NCBI GenBank assembly: GCA_016706595.1
Contig: JADJJH010000006.1
Span: forward strand, 1-22,676
Source: Bacteroidota bacterium
GTDB lineage: Bacteria; Bacteroidota; Bacteroidia; Chitinophagales; Chitinophagaceae
Length of the DNA stretch: 22,676 bases
Reading direction: 5' to 3'
Position numbers and translations under genes: made by a program. Shown piece by piece: positions 1-9,116 of this stretch; the first letter of the stretch is position 1; each line of letters begins with the position of its first letter. The notes under the pieces were generated by a model. The model ran no database searches. It had not been told where the DNA came from and saw nothing but the letters and a program-made list of their open reading frames with translations.

Positions 1-2
1 TA

Positions 3-2084
3 AATACCTCGGGTGTAAAAACTTTTACTTTAAATATTCCAAACAATACCCAACGTGTAAAGATTATGCTGAACTGGCTTGATGTTGAAGCAAGCGTTGG
101 CGCTACCACTGCGTTGGTTAATGATTTAGATTTAGTAGTTACAGATCCTTTATCAACCACTTATTTGCCTTGGGTTTTAAATCCTGCACCTGTAGCTGCC
201 AGCTTAAATGCAAATGCAGTTCGTGCCGCAGATCATTTAAATAATGCTGAACAAGTTACCATTGATAATCCGATGGCAGGTAATTATACATTAAGTGTAC
301 AAGGATTTGCAGTGCCCTTCGGGCCTCAAGCATTTTATATTTCTTATGAATTGATAGCCAATAATGCCTTAGAAATTACTTATCCAATTGGAGGTGAAGG
401 ATTTAAACCAGGTGAAGTACAAACCTTACGTTGGGATGCCATTAGTAATGGAAGTACGTATTCGCTCGACTACTCAACAGATGGTGGATCAAGTTGGAAC
501 TCGATAGTGAGCAGCGTTATAGCTACACAAAAATTATTTCGATTTGGACCGTTCCGAACACATATAATGGAAATTGTAGAGTTCGTGTAAATCGTGGCGC
601 CTGACTCTGAATCACCTGCAATTTTTCCATCATGAATATCCCTGCAAATTTACAAATTGCTTCAGTTTGCCCGGATACCATTACCATCACTTGGTCCGCT
701 AACTGCAAATGCCAATATCAAATGTGTGTATCTTTTGGGTGTAAAGTATATGAATATTGCCAGTAGTACAAGCGATACTTTTTATCATTTTACAGGATTA
801 AATAGTAATGATGAACATTGGTTTAGTGTAACCGCAAAAAATAGTAGCAACAATGCGGTAAGTCGACGAGCATTTGCCATCAATCAAGTACCTGGTTTAG
901 CGAATTGTATTTTGCAATATGATGCTGAGGTATCTGCAAGCACCTCACCAGGCAACGCTACTTTATTAAATTGTGTTAGCTTTTCTTCAATTCCGGTTAG
1001 CATTACCATAAAAACTAATGGCATCAATTCGATGAGCAATATTCCTGTTTCATATAGGGTAAATTCCTTATCGCCGGTGAATGAGTATATACCGGAACGA
1101 TAGCTGCAGGAGCACAAGCAAATTATACATTTTTACGACTTCTATCTCAAGTTTACCAATTGGAAATAATCAAATTAAAACATGGTGTGCTTATACGGGC
1201 GATCAATATCATGGCAACGATAGCTTGGCGCAAACTGTAATTTTTAGCCAATAGCAGCATTGCCTCTTTACCTTGGAAAGCCGACTTTGAAAGTGATGCG
1301 ATTTGTGCAGGTGTGAATTTTTGTGACAATACCTCATGCTCTTTATTAAACGGTTTAGTAAATGAGCAAAATTTAGTAATGGATCAGTTCGATTGGAAGG
1401 TGAATGAAGGAAGTACACCTACAGTTACCGGTCCGGATGTAGATCATACACTCCGGTACTGCAAGTGGTAATTATGTGTATACTGAGTCTTCCTATTGTT
1501 TTTAATCAAAGTGCATTTTTACTAACGCCATGTTTTTCATTTAGTACAACAAGCAAACCCTATTTAAGATTTTGGTATCATATGTATGGTGTCGACCAAG
1601 GTACCTTGCACGTAGATGCATTTGTAAATGGAGCTTGGCAATTAGATATTATGCCGGCAAAAAGCGGGAAGCTCAGGCAATTTATAAGGTGAAGCAATTG
1701 ATTTAAATGCTTATGTAGGACAAACAGCTTATTTTAGATTTAGAGGCTTTACCGGTGGTGGATCTAAAGTGATTTAGCACTCGATGACATAGAAGTTATT
1801 GATTCGGCAGGTGCTTCAGCAGTGAATGATATTCAGACAAGCTTCTCAATCTTTCCAAACCCAGCAACTCAATTTATTGAAATCAATGCAAGCCACAACC
1901 AAAATGCATTCGATGAAATCTATTGTACAATGCTTTAGGTGAGATGGTTTATTGTGAAAATCAACCTCACCTATAAAACAAAAACAAGTTAGTGTTTCCA
2001 AATTTTGCTAATGGAATCTATTGGATGGTTTTTGAAAAGTGGAGATGAAGTAGTGTTTCCCGAAATAAATGGCTGAAGCAATAG
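3..2084 (+). pseudogene. Secreted subtilase-type protein, C-terminal part, T9SS sorting domain; partial, many frameshifts
   Basis: The frame is open from the window edge, so the 5' part, presumably with the subtilisin-like catalytic domain, lies outside. Segments read in shifted frames line up as one protein. First comes the C-terminal beta-sandwich typical of Bacteroidota S8 peptidases (about 3-360, with LVNDLDLVVTDP and DHLNNAEQVTIDNP). Next is an Ig-like segment (PIGGEGFKPGEVQ, LDYSTDGGSSW; 375-580), then a fibronectin type III-like domain (PANLQIASVCPDTITITW, later EHWFSVTAKN and SRRAFAIN; 640-900). A MAM-like region follows (LPWKADFES near 1270, YLRFWYHMYGVDQGTLHVDA near 1560-1620, LALDDIEVIDS near 1775). 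A T9SS type A sorting domain ends it (FSIFPNPATQFIEI near 1840; NGIYWM; end VSRNKWLKQ). At least ten frame changes interrupt it, from about 540 onward. By family knowledge it would be exported by T9SS and be surface-bound or secreted. Whether it is truly dead or badly sequenced cannot be decided here. Confidence 0.75.
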
Positions 2085-2099
2085 GCATTTGCATATCAT

Positions 2100-2570
2100 C
2101 AATGCTCAAATTTCAATTTGCTATCATTTTATTTAGTTCATTGTAGGCATTAGTTGTAAGATACCCCATTTAAATCTTTTAAATAAGGGTATGAGTACGT
2201 TTGTTTTCCATTATCTTCCTCTAATTCAGGTGTAAGCAATTATTTGATTTGATGATCGTAAAAGACAATTCTTCTATCTGAAATGAATGTGCCTACTTCG
2301 CCCCAAGCATAACTTGCACTATCATTTAATAGGGCAAGTATTTTTCATAGTTTCCGCTTCACTAAATGATTTATCGAATGAAAAAAACCATTATCCAAGA
2401 CAGCTTTTGTAACGTGCGCTAATGGAAAATTCATCCCTACTCTTGATCTCTTTTCTGCATTCCTTAGTGTAATTCTGCTGTGTGGCCACATCACCAAAAA
2501 CATAAATATGTTTAAACCATATCCTTTGATGGATGGGTTAAATAGCGATACCTGAGTACAACTAAAAAAT
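2100..2570 (-). pseudogene. Unrecognised protein, shattered frames
   Basis: I do not recognise this gene. Reading the minus strand, short open stretches in changing frames look like real protein: one near 2400-2520 contains YVFGDVATQQNYTKECRKEI, one at 2242-2340 contains LALLNDSASYAWGEVGTFIS followed by DRRIVFYDH, and one near 2150-2240 contains NGKQTYSYPYLKDLNGVSYN. Stop codons and frame changes separate them. It lies downstream of, and in the same direction as, the DUF6787-like gene. No start, stop or domain can be fixed. The density of breaks matches the rest of this end of the window, so sequence error is as likely as decay. Confidence 0.3.
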
Positions 2571-2613
2571 GATTAGGATAATAATTGCTAGTCTCTTAAC
2601 CATAAGAGTAGCA

Positions 2614-2926
2614 TTATTTTATTTCTAATTCAGTGTTTTCCTTCTTCATCAAACCCATTTTACGCAATATTTTCTTTTCGTAATTCCAAAAAATGAAAAT
2701 TGTCCAAAATGGAATAGAAATAATCAGAATTAAGATTTGATATCCAAAAAGCAAAACGCCTACTTTCAATATCCAGTACCAAAATGAAAATTTTTCAATA
2801 TCCAGCCAAGTTGTAATTTGTTTTTGAAATAAATGCCGTGGTTGTGCCTGTTATCGCAAATACACATAAAATTAAAAATAATTGTAAGCCGCCAACTTTC
2901 CAGCGCTGTTGTAGTTTTTCGAACAT
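2614..2926 (-). CDS. DUF6787-like small membrane protein (one frameshift)
   Basis: The ATG at 2926 opens MFEKLQQRWKVGGLQLFLIL, and after one frame change near 2830 the protein continues through WLDIEKFSFWYWILKVGVLL and a second hydrophobic stretch to a TAA at 2614. The total is about 103 residues, with two predicted membrane segments and a basic stretch (NYEKKILRKMGLMKKE) at the C-terminus. The start FEKLQxRWKV and the tail FWNYxKKILRKMG resemble the small uncharacterised Bacteroidota family DUF6787 from memory; no search was possible. It starts 10 bases after the nuoG stop, so it is probably co-transcribed with nuoG. Its function is unknown. The single frameshift lies in an A-rich run and may be an error. 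Confidence 0.55.
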
Positions 2927-2936
2927 GTGTTTTACC

Positions 2937-3999
2937 TTAATCTTTATTTACATCACTCACATCATGAATATCCATCAGTAATTTAGGCGGTCTACCGTTC
3001 ATTACTTTGGTGAGCGCCTCATTAGGAATTACTTGATTCATAGCTTGCCCCTGCGCAATCACACTATGCCTATTTACATTCATTGGGCCTTCAATTACCC
3101 AATCCTTTGTTTCTTTTTATCAAATCTGCAAGTATTACAAATCCAACCTGGCTTACCATCCTTTGTATTATCGGCTACCTCACCCCATTCATCTTTACGT
3201 GCAGTTACACGAAGCACATCATCTCCTCTATACCAAAGTGTAACCTCGCCACAACAGGTAGGGCAATCTCTATGTGCTAATACAGGCCGTGTAAACCATA
3301 CCCTATTTTTAAAGCGGAAAGTTTTATCGGTTAAGGCCCCTACCGGACAAACATCTATCATGTTCCCACTAAAATCGTTGGTAATTGCCTTTGAAATAAG
3401 TGTAGAAATTTCGGCATGATCGCCTCGTTCTAGAATTCCATGACTGCGGCAATTGGTAAGTTGATCGGCCACATAGGTGCATCGATAACAGAGTATGCAA
3501 CGTGTCATATGCAATTGAATATTCGGTCCGATATCTTCTTTCTCAAATACTCTTTTTTCAAAATCAAAACGACTACCCTCTTTACCATGTTCGTAACTCA
3601 AATCTTGCAAATGACATTCACCGGCTTGGTCACAAATCGGGCAATCGAGCGGATGATTAATGAGTAACATTTCAACTACACCGGCACGAGCTTCTTGCAC
3701 CTTATCACTAGTAATATTTTTTACTACCATGCCATCCATTACACCAGTTCGGCAACTAGCTTGTAGCTTGGGCATAGGTCGGGGATCTTTAGCTGAGCCT
3801 GTGGCGATTTCTACTAAGCATGTTCGGCACTTACCACCACTACCCTCAAGTTTACTATAATAACACATTGCAGGTGGGGTCACATCTCCACCAATCATAC
3901 GGGCAGCATGCAATACACTAGTACCGGGTTGAACTCGATGGTTATATTATCTATAGTTACGGTAAGGGTAGATTTCGGAGGGGTCTGAACTTCACTCAT
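2937..3999 (-). CDS. nuoG: NADH-quinone oxidoreductase subunit G, short form (two frameshifts)
   Basis: This is the iron-sulfur subunit of the peripheral arm of complex I, which passes electrons from NuoF towards the quinone site. The ATG at 3999 gives MSEVQTPPKSTLTVTIDN, a 2Fe-2S ferredoxin-type domain. Cluster ligands are visible: C46, C58, C61 and C83 for the 2Fe-2S centre; H116, C120, C123 and C129 (NHPLDCPICDQAGEC) for the His/Cys cluster; C168, C171, C174 and C218 for a 4Fe-4S centre. A further Cys-rich part (CPTCC, then WICNTC) follows. The length is about 354 residues, so the large molybdopterin-like domain of the E. coli protein is absent, as is usual for Bacteroidota NuoG. Single missing bases near 3925 (before VLHAARMIGG) and near 3107 (FDKKK to DWVIEG) break the frame; the stop is at 2937. 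No other nuo gene is in the window; the upstream neighbour is a lysozyme, 42 bases away. Confidence 0.88.
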
Positions 4000-4041
4000 G
4001 GCAACAAAAGTAGTATGTAAATTGTATAGAAAAAAGTGTTT

Positions 4042-4784
4042 TTATAGGCATAAATCACTGAGGGCAAACAAACTTCCATTCACTACATTAAAATCTACTT
4101 CAGCATCAATTCCATCTACCCTTCCTTTGCAATTATGTTGCCACATAATCCATTTTCGTTGAATACAAGGTGCTTTGCATTGTTCATAATGCGCAATCCA
4201 CAATGGGTATGCATTGAAATCATCGCCCAGGTATGAATTATAAAAATCTGGATTCGTATAAATGATAGGTTTTTTACCATAAGCAAGTCGTAATTCCTCA
4301 ATACAATCGTCTAATGCTTGTTTAATTTGCGTTGCACTTGCCCCATTTCTTTCTTCAACATCAATTACAGGTGGTAAGTCGCCCGGTTCAAGTTTTACAT
4401 GTCTTACAAAATGCTTTGCTTGTTCTTTCCCGTTTCTGTTTGGATGAAAATATAAATAAGCACCTCGTAACAGATCATGGGATTTCATTTCATCCCAGTT
4501 TCTTTCAAAATACTTATCCATTCGATGAGTTCCTTCTGGGCTTTTGCAATGGCAAAAGAAATTCGTTGTCCTTTATCGCGCATATTTACCACCGATTCCC
4601 AATTTATTTTCTTTTGATACTTTGACACATCTATGCCATGTGTAGAATAACCTGCAGGAATGCTAATGCCGAAATTTGGATAATGAATGTTTGGTGTTTG
4701 TATAAAAACATATCGATCGATCAACCATATGCCAAGAAGCATACACGCAAGTAATAACCATCCAAAATTTTTTAGGAATTTCAT
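4042..4784 (-). CDS. Glycoside hydrolase family 25 lysozyme, membrane-anchored (one frameshift)
   Basis: GH25 enzymes hydrolyse the beta-1,4 link between MurNAc and GlcNAc in peptidoglycan. Residues 1-27 form a hydrophobic segment (KNFGWLLLACMLLGIWLI), read as an uncleaved anchor or signal peptide. The GH25 domain then starts with HGIDVSKYQKKINW (Asp52) and includes RGAYLYFHPNRNG, the catalytic strand PPVIDVEE, KPIIYTNPDFY, LWIAHYEQCKAP and WIMWQHNCKGRVDGIDAEVD. The order is typical of the family. The total is about 247 codons, the usual size for one GH25 domain plus an anchor. One frame change near 4535 separates ISFAIAKA from EGTHRMDKYFERNW. It is read in the same direction as nuoG, 42 bases upstream of it, and divergently from porQ. 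Whether it acts in wall turnover or against other bacteria cannot be told from the sequence. Confidence 0.85.
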
Positions 4785-4831
4785 TCAGCAAAGAAAGGCA
4801 ATGGGATAAAACGAAATGGGATAAAATAAAA

Positions 4832-4839
4832 TATCTTTG
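4832..4839 (+). promoter_or_regulatory. Promoter -7 element for porQ
   Basis: TATCTTTG fits the Bacteroidota -7 consensus TAnnTTTG and ends 23 bases before the porQ ATG. No clear -33 TTTG is seen upstream. The spacer instead holds a 12-base direct repeat, AATGGGATAAAA, at about 4800 and 4815, which could be a regulator site; that is a guess. Confidence 0.45.
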
Positions 4840-4862
4840 GCAAATAAACGTTAATTCCATTA

Positions 4863-5951
4863 ATGCATAAAGCCCTACTCTCTTTTTTCCTTACAAGTTC
4901 TTATTTGCTTCAAGCGCAGGTTCAAGGCGGTGAACATGTTTTTGAATTTTTACGTTTAGCACAAAGTCCGCATATTACAGCTTTAGGTAGCATGGTAGTA
5001 AGCAGTCCGGCTAAAGACATGATGTTAGGTGCCGCTAACCCCGCTTTATTGCGACCAGAATTTCATACCCATTTAGGCATCAATTACAATATGTATTATG
5101 CAAATACCAAAGTGAGTAATGTGATGTATGCTTATCATGCTAAAAAGCTTCAAACTACTTTCGGCATTGGCTTGCAATATTTAGATTATGGCAATTTCAG
5201 CTTAACCGATGCCGCAGGCTATCTCACTGGTGAATCGAAGGCTATCGATTATTGTATTCAATTGATAGCATCGCGTAGTTATCTGGAAAAATGGCGATAT
5301 GGTGCAACTTTAAAATTTGCGAATTCAAATTTAATCGATAAAAAAGCGAGTGCTTTATTAGCGGATATTGGTGTGATGTATGCCGATACGAATAGCCAGT
5401 GGTATATTGGCGCAACGATTAAAAATGCCGGTATCACCATTAAAAATTATGAGACGGGGAATAATCAACCCTTACCTATGGATTTGCAAATAGGCATCAC
5501 TAAAAAATTTAAGAAAGCCCCTTTTTCCTTATCGGCTTTGGCCCATCATTTACATACCTGGGATATTCGTTATGATAATCCGGCCGATGCTAGCGATAAT
5601 CAGTTGCTGTTTGCCGATACCACCACTGAAACAAAAACCTATTTTGCCGATAAACTCTTCAGGCATTTTGTTTTTGCCGTTGCAATAAATTTAGGCAAAC
5701 GAATTGAAATCAGCGCTGGATATAATCATATGCGCCGAGCCGAATTAGCGATTACTGAAAAGAAAGGCATGTCGGGTTTTTCGTATGGTGCAGGTTTGTA
5801 CCTTAACAAATTTGCCTTACATTTTTCACAGTCGCATTATCATATTGCAGGTGCTTATACCGAAATGGGATTAAGCATACAACTCAATCAACTTATTGGC
5901 TCGGGCAGCAAATTAAGTTGGGCCGAGCGTTATGCAAATCAATATCATTAA
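4863..5951 (+). CDS. porQ: Type IX secretion system protein PorQ
   Basis: PorQ is an outer-membrane beta-barrel of the PorV/FadL-like group that belongs to the T9SS attachment machinery, which releases or anchors proteins carrying C-terminal sorting domains. The 362-residue frame starts with a short signal peptide (about 1-20, ending LLQAQVQ). It then has the characteristic GGEHVFEFLRLAQSPHITAL, followed by a plug-like motif AANPALLRPEFHTHLGINYN. Alternating beta-strand patterns run to the end (for example WRYGATLKFANSNL, ISAGYNHMRRAEL, GFSYGAGLYLNKFALHFSQS). The length agrees with PorQ (about 330-360 residues). The frame is intact. It is transcribed alone, divergently from the lysozyme gene and convergently with phaC. 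Several proteins in this window (1-2084, 13823-15692) carry matching T9SS sorting domains. Confidence 0.85.
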   Translation: MHKALLSFFLTSSYLLQAQVQGGEHVFEFLRLAQSPHITALGSMVVSSPAKDMMLGAANPALLRPEFHTHLGINYNMYYANTKVSNVMYAYHAKKLQTTFGIGLQYLDYGNFSLTDAAGYLTGESKAIDYCIQLIASRSYLEKWRYGATLKFANSNLIDKKASALLADIGVMYADTNSQWYIGATIKNAGITIKNYETGNNQPLPMDLQIGITKKFKKAPFSLSALAHHLHTWDIRYDNPADASDNQLLFADTTTETKTYFADKLFRHFVFAVAINLGKRIEISAGYNHMRRAELAITEKKGMSGFSYGAGLYLNKFALHFSQSHYHIAGAYTEMGLSIQLNQLIGSGSKLSWAERYANQYH

Positions 5952-6009
5952 GTAAATGTTTGATTTTTCCTTTGAGCGTTGTAGTCACCTTATGATGTAA
6001 AAATTATTT

Positions 6010-6090
6010 GGGCGGCAGGCAGGCTTTTCACTGCAAGTCCTCACACGCCGAGGCGTCGTGCTGCGGGCTTTCCGTTGCAATCCTTGCCGC
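6010..6090. repeat. GC-rich intergenic repeat element
   Basis: This block is much richer in G+C than its surroundings. It contains two imperfect direct repeats, ggcttttcactgcaagtcct (6022-6041) and ggctttccgttgcaatcct (6066-6084). Between them lies a small palindrome, acgccgaggcgt. No reading frame is evident. The wording resembles interspersed intergenic repeats that I have met in Bacteroidota genomes, but genome-wide copies cannot be checked here. It sits in the convergent gap between porQ and phaC. Confidence 0.45.
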
Positions 6091-6114
6091 AATACATAGT
6101 ACCCCTAAAACAAA

Positions 6115-6146
6115 TCATCCCTTACTACATGAATAATAAGGGATGA
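6115..6146. terminator. Hairpin between convergent porQ and phaC
   Basis: A 10-bp perfect inverted repeat, tcatccctta / taagggatga, encloses a 12-base loop. On the minus strand it follows the phaC stop by about 30 bases and is followed by ATTTGTTTTA, a modest U-rich tract. On the plus strand the following bases are A-rich. It is best read as a weak phaC terminator. Confidence 0.45.
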
Positions 6147-6177
6147 AAAAAATATTTACAAAAACGTTATCGCAATT

Positions 6178-7227
6178 TTATTTGCTTCTATCGGTAACCC
6201 ACTTAGCTACTCTAGGCCCCAATTCTTTTTGCGAACGACCGCCTACAAATACACCGATATGTCCACCCGGGAAAGCATATAATTCTTTATCCTTTGAACC
6301 AATTTGTGCATTGATTGCAATCGTTGACTCGTTTGGAATAATATTATCTTCAGTTGCATAAATATTCAAGAAGGGCATTGTGATATTTTTCAAATTCACC
6401 AAACGGCCACCTAATTCAAATTCGTTTTTAATAAGTTTATTGTCTCTAAATAAGTCTTTGATATACTTACGATACATCTCACCTGCTAAATCCGGACAAT
6501 CAGCTTTCCAAAATTCCATTCGCAAGAAATTCATCATTTTATCCTCGTCACCCAAATTATCTAATACACCAAAGTATTTCGAAATATCACCGCTAGGTTT
6601 CAACATACCAAAACCAGCATTTAATAAATCAGCCGGAATAATACCTAATGAATCAACCATAGTATCAACATCCAAATATTTTGTCCACTTATACAACATG
6701 CATTTATCGGTTGTAAAATCAAACGGAGCTACATAAACAGTTAATGAATTTAATTTTTCAGGATAAAGCGCAGCATATATTGTTGAAAATGTTCCGCCTT
6801 GGCAAATACCCATTTTATTGATTTTTTGGATACCATGTGCTTTTCTGATATAATCAACAGCACCATTCATGTAGCCATCGATATAATCTTCCATTGTAAG
6901 ATACTTGTCAGCTTTGGTAGGGTACCCCCAGTCCATGATATAAATATCTAAGCCTTCATCTAAGAATTTTTTCATTAAGGAACGATCAGGTTGTAAATCC
7001 AATACATCGTGTCGATTCATAATAGCAAAAGAAACTAATACAGGAATTTTACATTTAGCTGGTGTAGCTCTATCATATCTGTATAATTTCACTTTATCCA
7101 TTTGCCACACCAACGTCTTAGGTGTAGTTCCTACTTCTACTTTTTCAAGTGCTTGTAATGTGTCGTACCCTTGTTGTAATTTACCAAGGGTTTGACTCAT
7201 TTCTTCTAATATTCCCATTGAGTTCAT
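6178..7227 (-). CDS. phaC: Class III poly(R)-hydroxyalkanoic acid synthase subunit PhaC
   Basis: PhaC polymerises (R)-3-hydroxyacyl-CoA into the polyester storage granule polymer at the granule surface. The protein is 349 residues, the size of class III PhaC (about 355) rather than class I (about 590). The alpha/beta-hydrolase triad is visible: Cys142 in the lipase-like box GICQGG, Asp294 in ATEDNIIP and His323 in PGGHIGVF. Other family blocks are NRHDVLDLQPDRSLMKKFLD, GLDIYIMDWGYP and VAPFDFTTD. The frame is intact; a downstream in-frame Met (residue 4) could also start it. Class III synthases normally work with PhaE, and no phaE, phaA or phaB is present in the window. Upstream is a TAnnTTTG element (7249-7256); downstream is the hairpin at 6115-6146. 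It looks monocistronic. Confidence 0.9.
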   Translation of the reverse strand: MNSMGILEEMSQTLGKLQQGYDTLQALEKVEVGTTPKTLVWQMDKVKLYRYDRATPAKCKIPVLVSFAIMNRHDVLDLQPDRSLMKKFLDEGLDIYIMDWGYPTKADKYLTMEDYIDGYMNGAVDYIRKAHGIQKINKMGICQGGTFSTIYAALYPEKLNSLTVYVAPFDFTTDKCMLYKWTKYLDVDTMVDSLGIIPADLLNAGFGMLKPSGDISKYFGVLDNLGDEDKMMNFLRMEFWKADCPDLAGEMYRKYIKDLFRDNKLIKNEFELGGRLVNLKNITMPFLNIYATEDNIIPNESTIAINAQIGSKDKELYAFPGGHIGVFVGGRSQKELGPRVAKWVTDRSK

Positions 7228-7248
7228 AATTAATTAAATTTAAGATGG

Positions 7249-7256
7249 CAAATGTA
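7249..7256 (-). promoter_or_regulatory. Promoter -7 element for phaC
   Basis: Read on the minus strand, TACATTTG fits TAnnTTTG exactly, 21 bases upstream of the phaC ATG. A recognisable -33 TTTG is missing; the best candidate is TTTC about 20 bases further upstream. Confidence 0.45.
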
Positions 7257-7290
7257 AACTCTAAATTTGAAAGCCATCGAATATGTTTAT

Positions 7291-7318
7291 AAAAAAAGTC
7301 CCGAATAAATCCGGGACT
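7291..7318 (-). terminator. Intrinsic terminator of the first OmpA-like gene
   Basis: A 7-bp GC-rich stem (agtcccg / cgggact, 7297-7303 and 7312-7318) has an 8-base loop. On the minus strand it is followed directly by seven T residues, about 30 bases past the stop codon at 7349. The other strand also ends in a T-rich stretch (taattttt), so it may work in both directions. Confidence 0.8.
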
Positions 7319-7348
7319 AATTTTTATTTGTAAGGCAAAAAGTAATTT

Positions 7349-9043
7349 TTATTTCCTTAAATTAGGGAAAGGAGGAGGTGTATTAGAAGGACCCGTTTCA
7401 TCTGTACCAGCAGAGCGATAATCAACTGCATCTACATCACCTGTTGAATTACCATATTGGAAGATGAATCTTTCACGATCAATTCCTTGCTTATCAACCA
7501 TATAGTTGATAACAGAATTTACGCGATCCCATGAACGTTGTTGTTGAACTTTAGTTCCGCTACCGTTACCGATAATCACCGCACGACAGTTAGGGTTAGA
7601 TTTCATTGCATTTGCTAATGAATTCAATTGATTCATTGCTGAAGATCCTAATTTAGAAACACCTGAAGCGAAGTTAATTGACCCACTAGGGATTGAACCA
7701 CAACCTTCTGGTTTGTCATCACGCTTGATACGTGTGCAACATTCAGGATCTGGACATTTACCAACACCATCAGCATCAACTGGTTGACATTCCGTAGGCG
7801 TAATTAATTGCTTGTCTTTGTAATCAGCTACACCGTCACCATCTGTATCAAACGGACAACCATGAGAATCAACAGAAACATTACCTGGCGTGTTAGGGCA
7901 ACGATCGAAGCAATCAGAGATACCATCTCCATCAGCATCTTTAGAACAATCTTCAGTTTTAGCTTGAGGACGCTTCATTTCATTATATCCATAATCTAAA
8001 GCGTTCATCCACCATAATGGCTCAACTGCTTTACCACCAACATTAACATTTAATCCAACTGAGAAATAGTTGATATTATCAAAGTCACGAGTTAAACCTG
8101 ATGGCGCATTTGAAGCCACACCAGGCCATTCTTGCCAGCGCTGACCATCAATTAAGTCATCACTTGAGAAAGTAACTTTATCTTCAATTTGTAAAGAAAG
8201 TTTCTTCGATAAACGAACTTGAATACCAGCACCTGCTGTAGCCATACCACGTAATGTACCTCCAGCTAATTTACCACGATTTGAGTGAGTTTCACCGTCT
8301 GTTTCGTATTCACCATCAAACATATCCTTTAGTTGATTATCGATATCCTTTCTGTTTTCATATGCAGAACCAGTTAAACCAATTCCAATATTATCAAATG
8401 CATAACGATTTCCTGCAGCATCCAAAGCATCTATTTTTGTGTTATAAGTTAAAGCACCGAAACCTGCTAGGGCATAATAACTTACTTTGTTGCGTGCATT
8501 ATGAAACTTTAGGTTATTTAAGGCAGCAACCACTTGAAATGATAATTCATTAATGGTTGTTTTGTAATTGTAGTTTACAGGGCTTGAGCCATAACCAGTG
8601 CGGCTCCATGGGTTTTGATTTCCATGTCCCCAATATCCTTGTGCTTTCTCGTAGTTATAACCAGAAGCACTACCATGTATAAATTGCAAACGAGTAGAGA
8701 TTACATAACCCCAAGCTTTACGAACAGATAAACCAAAACCTAAGGTGTTTAATGGTTTCACTGCACGATTAAAAATCGAGCGTGATTTAACGTCACCAGA
8801 AACATTTAATAAACCACCAGAAATTCCGATTTCCCATTGGTTACGAGGTTTAGCCGGAAAATCATATTGGTTGTTAAGAAAATCTCTTTGCTGAGGTAAT
8901 CTTTTTTCAGGAATTAACGATGTATCAGAGACATCATATCCTCCACCTCGATACATTCCGCTGTTACCATCTTGAGCTTTAACGCTATTTGCTGAAAACA
9001 AAGCGATAAAACCGGCTAATAATAAGTACTTTTTGCTTGCCAT
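7349..9043 (-). CDS. Outer-membrane beta-barrel / TSP type-3 repeat / OmpA-like protein, paralog 1
   Basis: The 564-residue frame is intact. Residues 1-23 are a signal peptide ending SVKAQ. An outer-membrane barrel follows (about 70-340, from NQWEIGISGGLLNVSGDV to FSVGLNVNVGGK), then the block EPLWWMNALDYGYNEMK. Residues 369-435 are calcium-binding thrombospondin type-3 repeats (DADGDGISDCFDRCP, DTDGDGVADYKDK). Residues 453-535 form an OmpA-like domain (LNSLANAMKSNP, then RSWDRVNSVINYM). In the OmpA family the GHTD motif supplies the Asp that binds diaminopimelate; here the site reads IIGNGSGTK, so that Asp is lost while the later Arg remains. The role is probably structural in the envelope, but peptidoglycan binding is uncertain. 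It has its own promoter (9088-9116) and terminator (7291-7318). Paralog 2 lies just upstream. Confidence 0.8.
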   Translation of the reverse strand: MASKKYLLLAGFIALFSANSVKAQDGNSGMYRGGGYDVSDTSLIPEKRLPQQRDFLNNQYDFPAKPRNQWEIGISGGLLNVSGDVKSRSIFNRAVKPLNTLGFGLSVRKAWGYVISTRLQFIHGSASGYNYEKAQGYWGHGNQNPWSRTGYGSSPVNYNYKTTINELSFQVVAALNNLKFHNARNKVSYYALAGFGALTYNTKIDALDAAGNRYAFDNIGIGLTGSAYENRKDIDNQLKDMFDGEYETDGETHSNRGKLAGGTLRGMATAGAGIQVRLSKKLSLQIEDKVTFSSDDLIDGQRWQEWPGVASNAPSGLTRDFDNINYFSVGLNVNVGGKAVEPLWWMNALDYGYNEMKRPQAKTEDCSKDADGDGISDCFDRCPNTPGNVSVDSHGCPFDTDGDGVADYKDKQLITPTECQPVDADGVGKCPDPECCTRIKRDDKPEGCGSIPSGSINFASGVSKLGSSAMNQLNSLANAMKSNPNCRAVIIGNGSGTKVQQQRSWDRVNSVINYMVDKQGIDRERFIFQYGNSTGDVDAVDYRSAGTDETGPSNTPPPFPNLRK

Positions 9044-9087
9044 AATTTTATTTTTATTATAAAAATTGATTGTAGTTCAATATCTGG

Positions 9088-9116
9088 CAAATATAGGCTC
9101 TTTTTACACAAACAAA
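9088..9116 (-). promoter_or_regulatory. Bacteroidota-type promoter of OmpA-like paralog 1
   Basis: On the minus strand, TTTG at 9113-9116 and TATATTTG at 9088-9095 are separated by 17 bases, matching the TTTG-spacer-TAnnTTTG pattern used by the Bacteroidota primary sigma factor. The ATG lies 44 bases downstream, leaving a short AT-rich leader. The rest of the 9044-9322 gap is AT-rich and shows no gene. Confidence 0.65.

Noticed and set aside
523..708. Minus-strand small gene inside the subtilase region
   Set aside because: The complementary strand carries continuous protein similarity in shifted frames; this is a shadow.
3083..3860. Plus-strand frames over nuoG
   Set aside because: nuoG with complete Fe-S ligand sets explains the region; the opposite frames have no recognisable features.
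5952..6177. Possible tRNA or structured RNA in the GC-rich block
   Set aside because: No cloverleaf, TTCGA-type T loop or CCA end can be drawn; the direct repeats explain the composition better.
8254..8553. Plus-strand frame of 99 codons
   Set aside because: It lies antisense to the intact OmpA-like paralog 1 and shows no protein family features.
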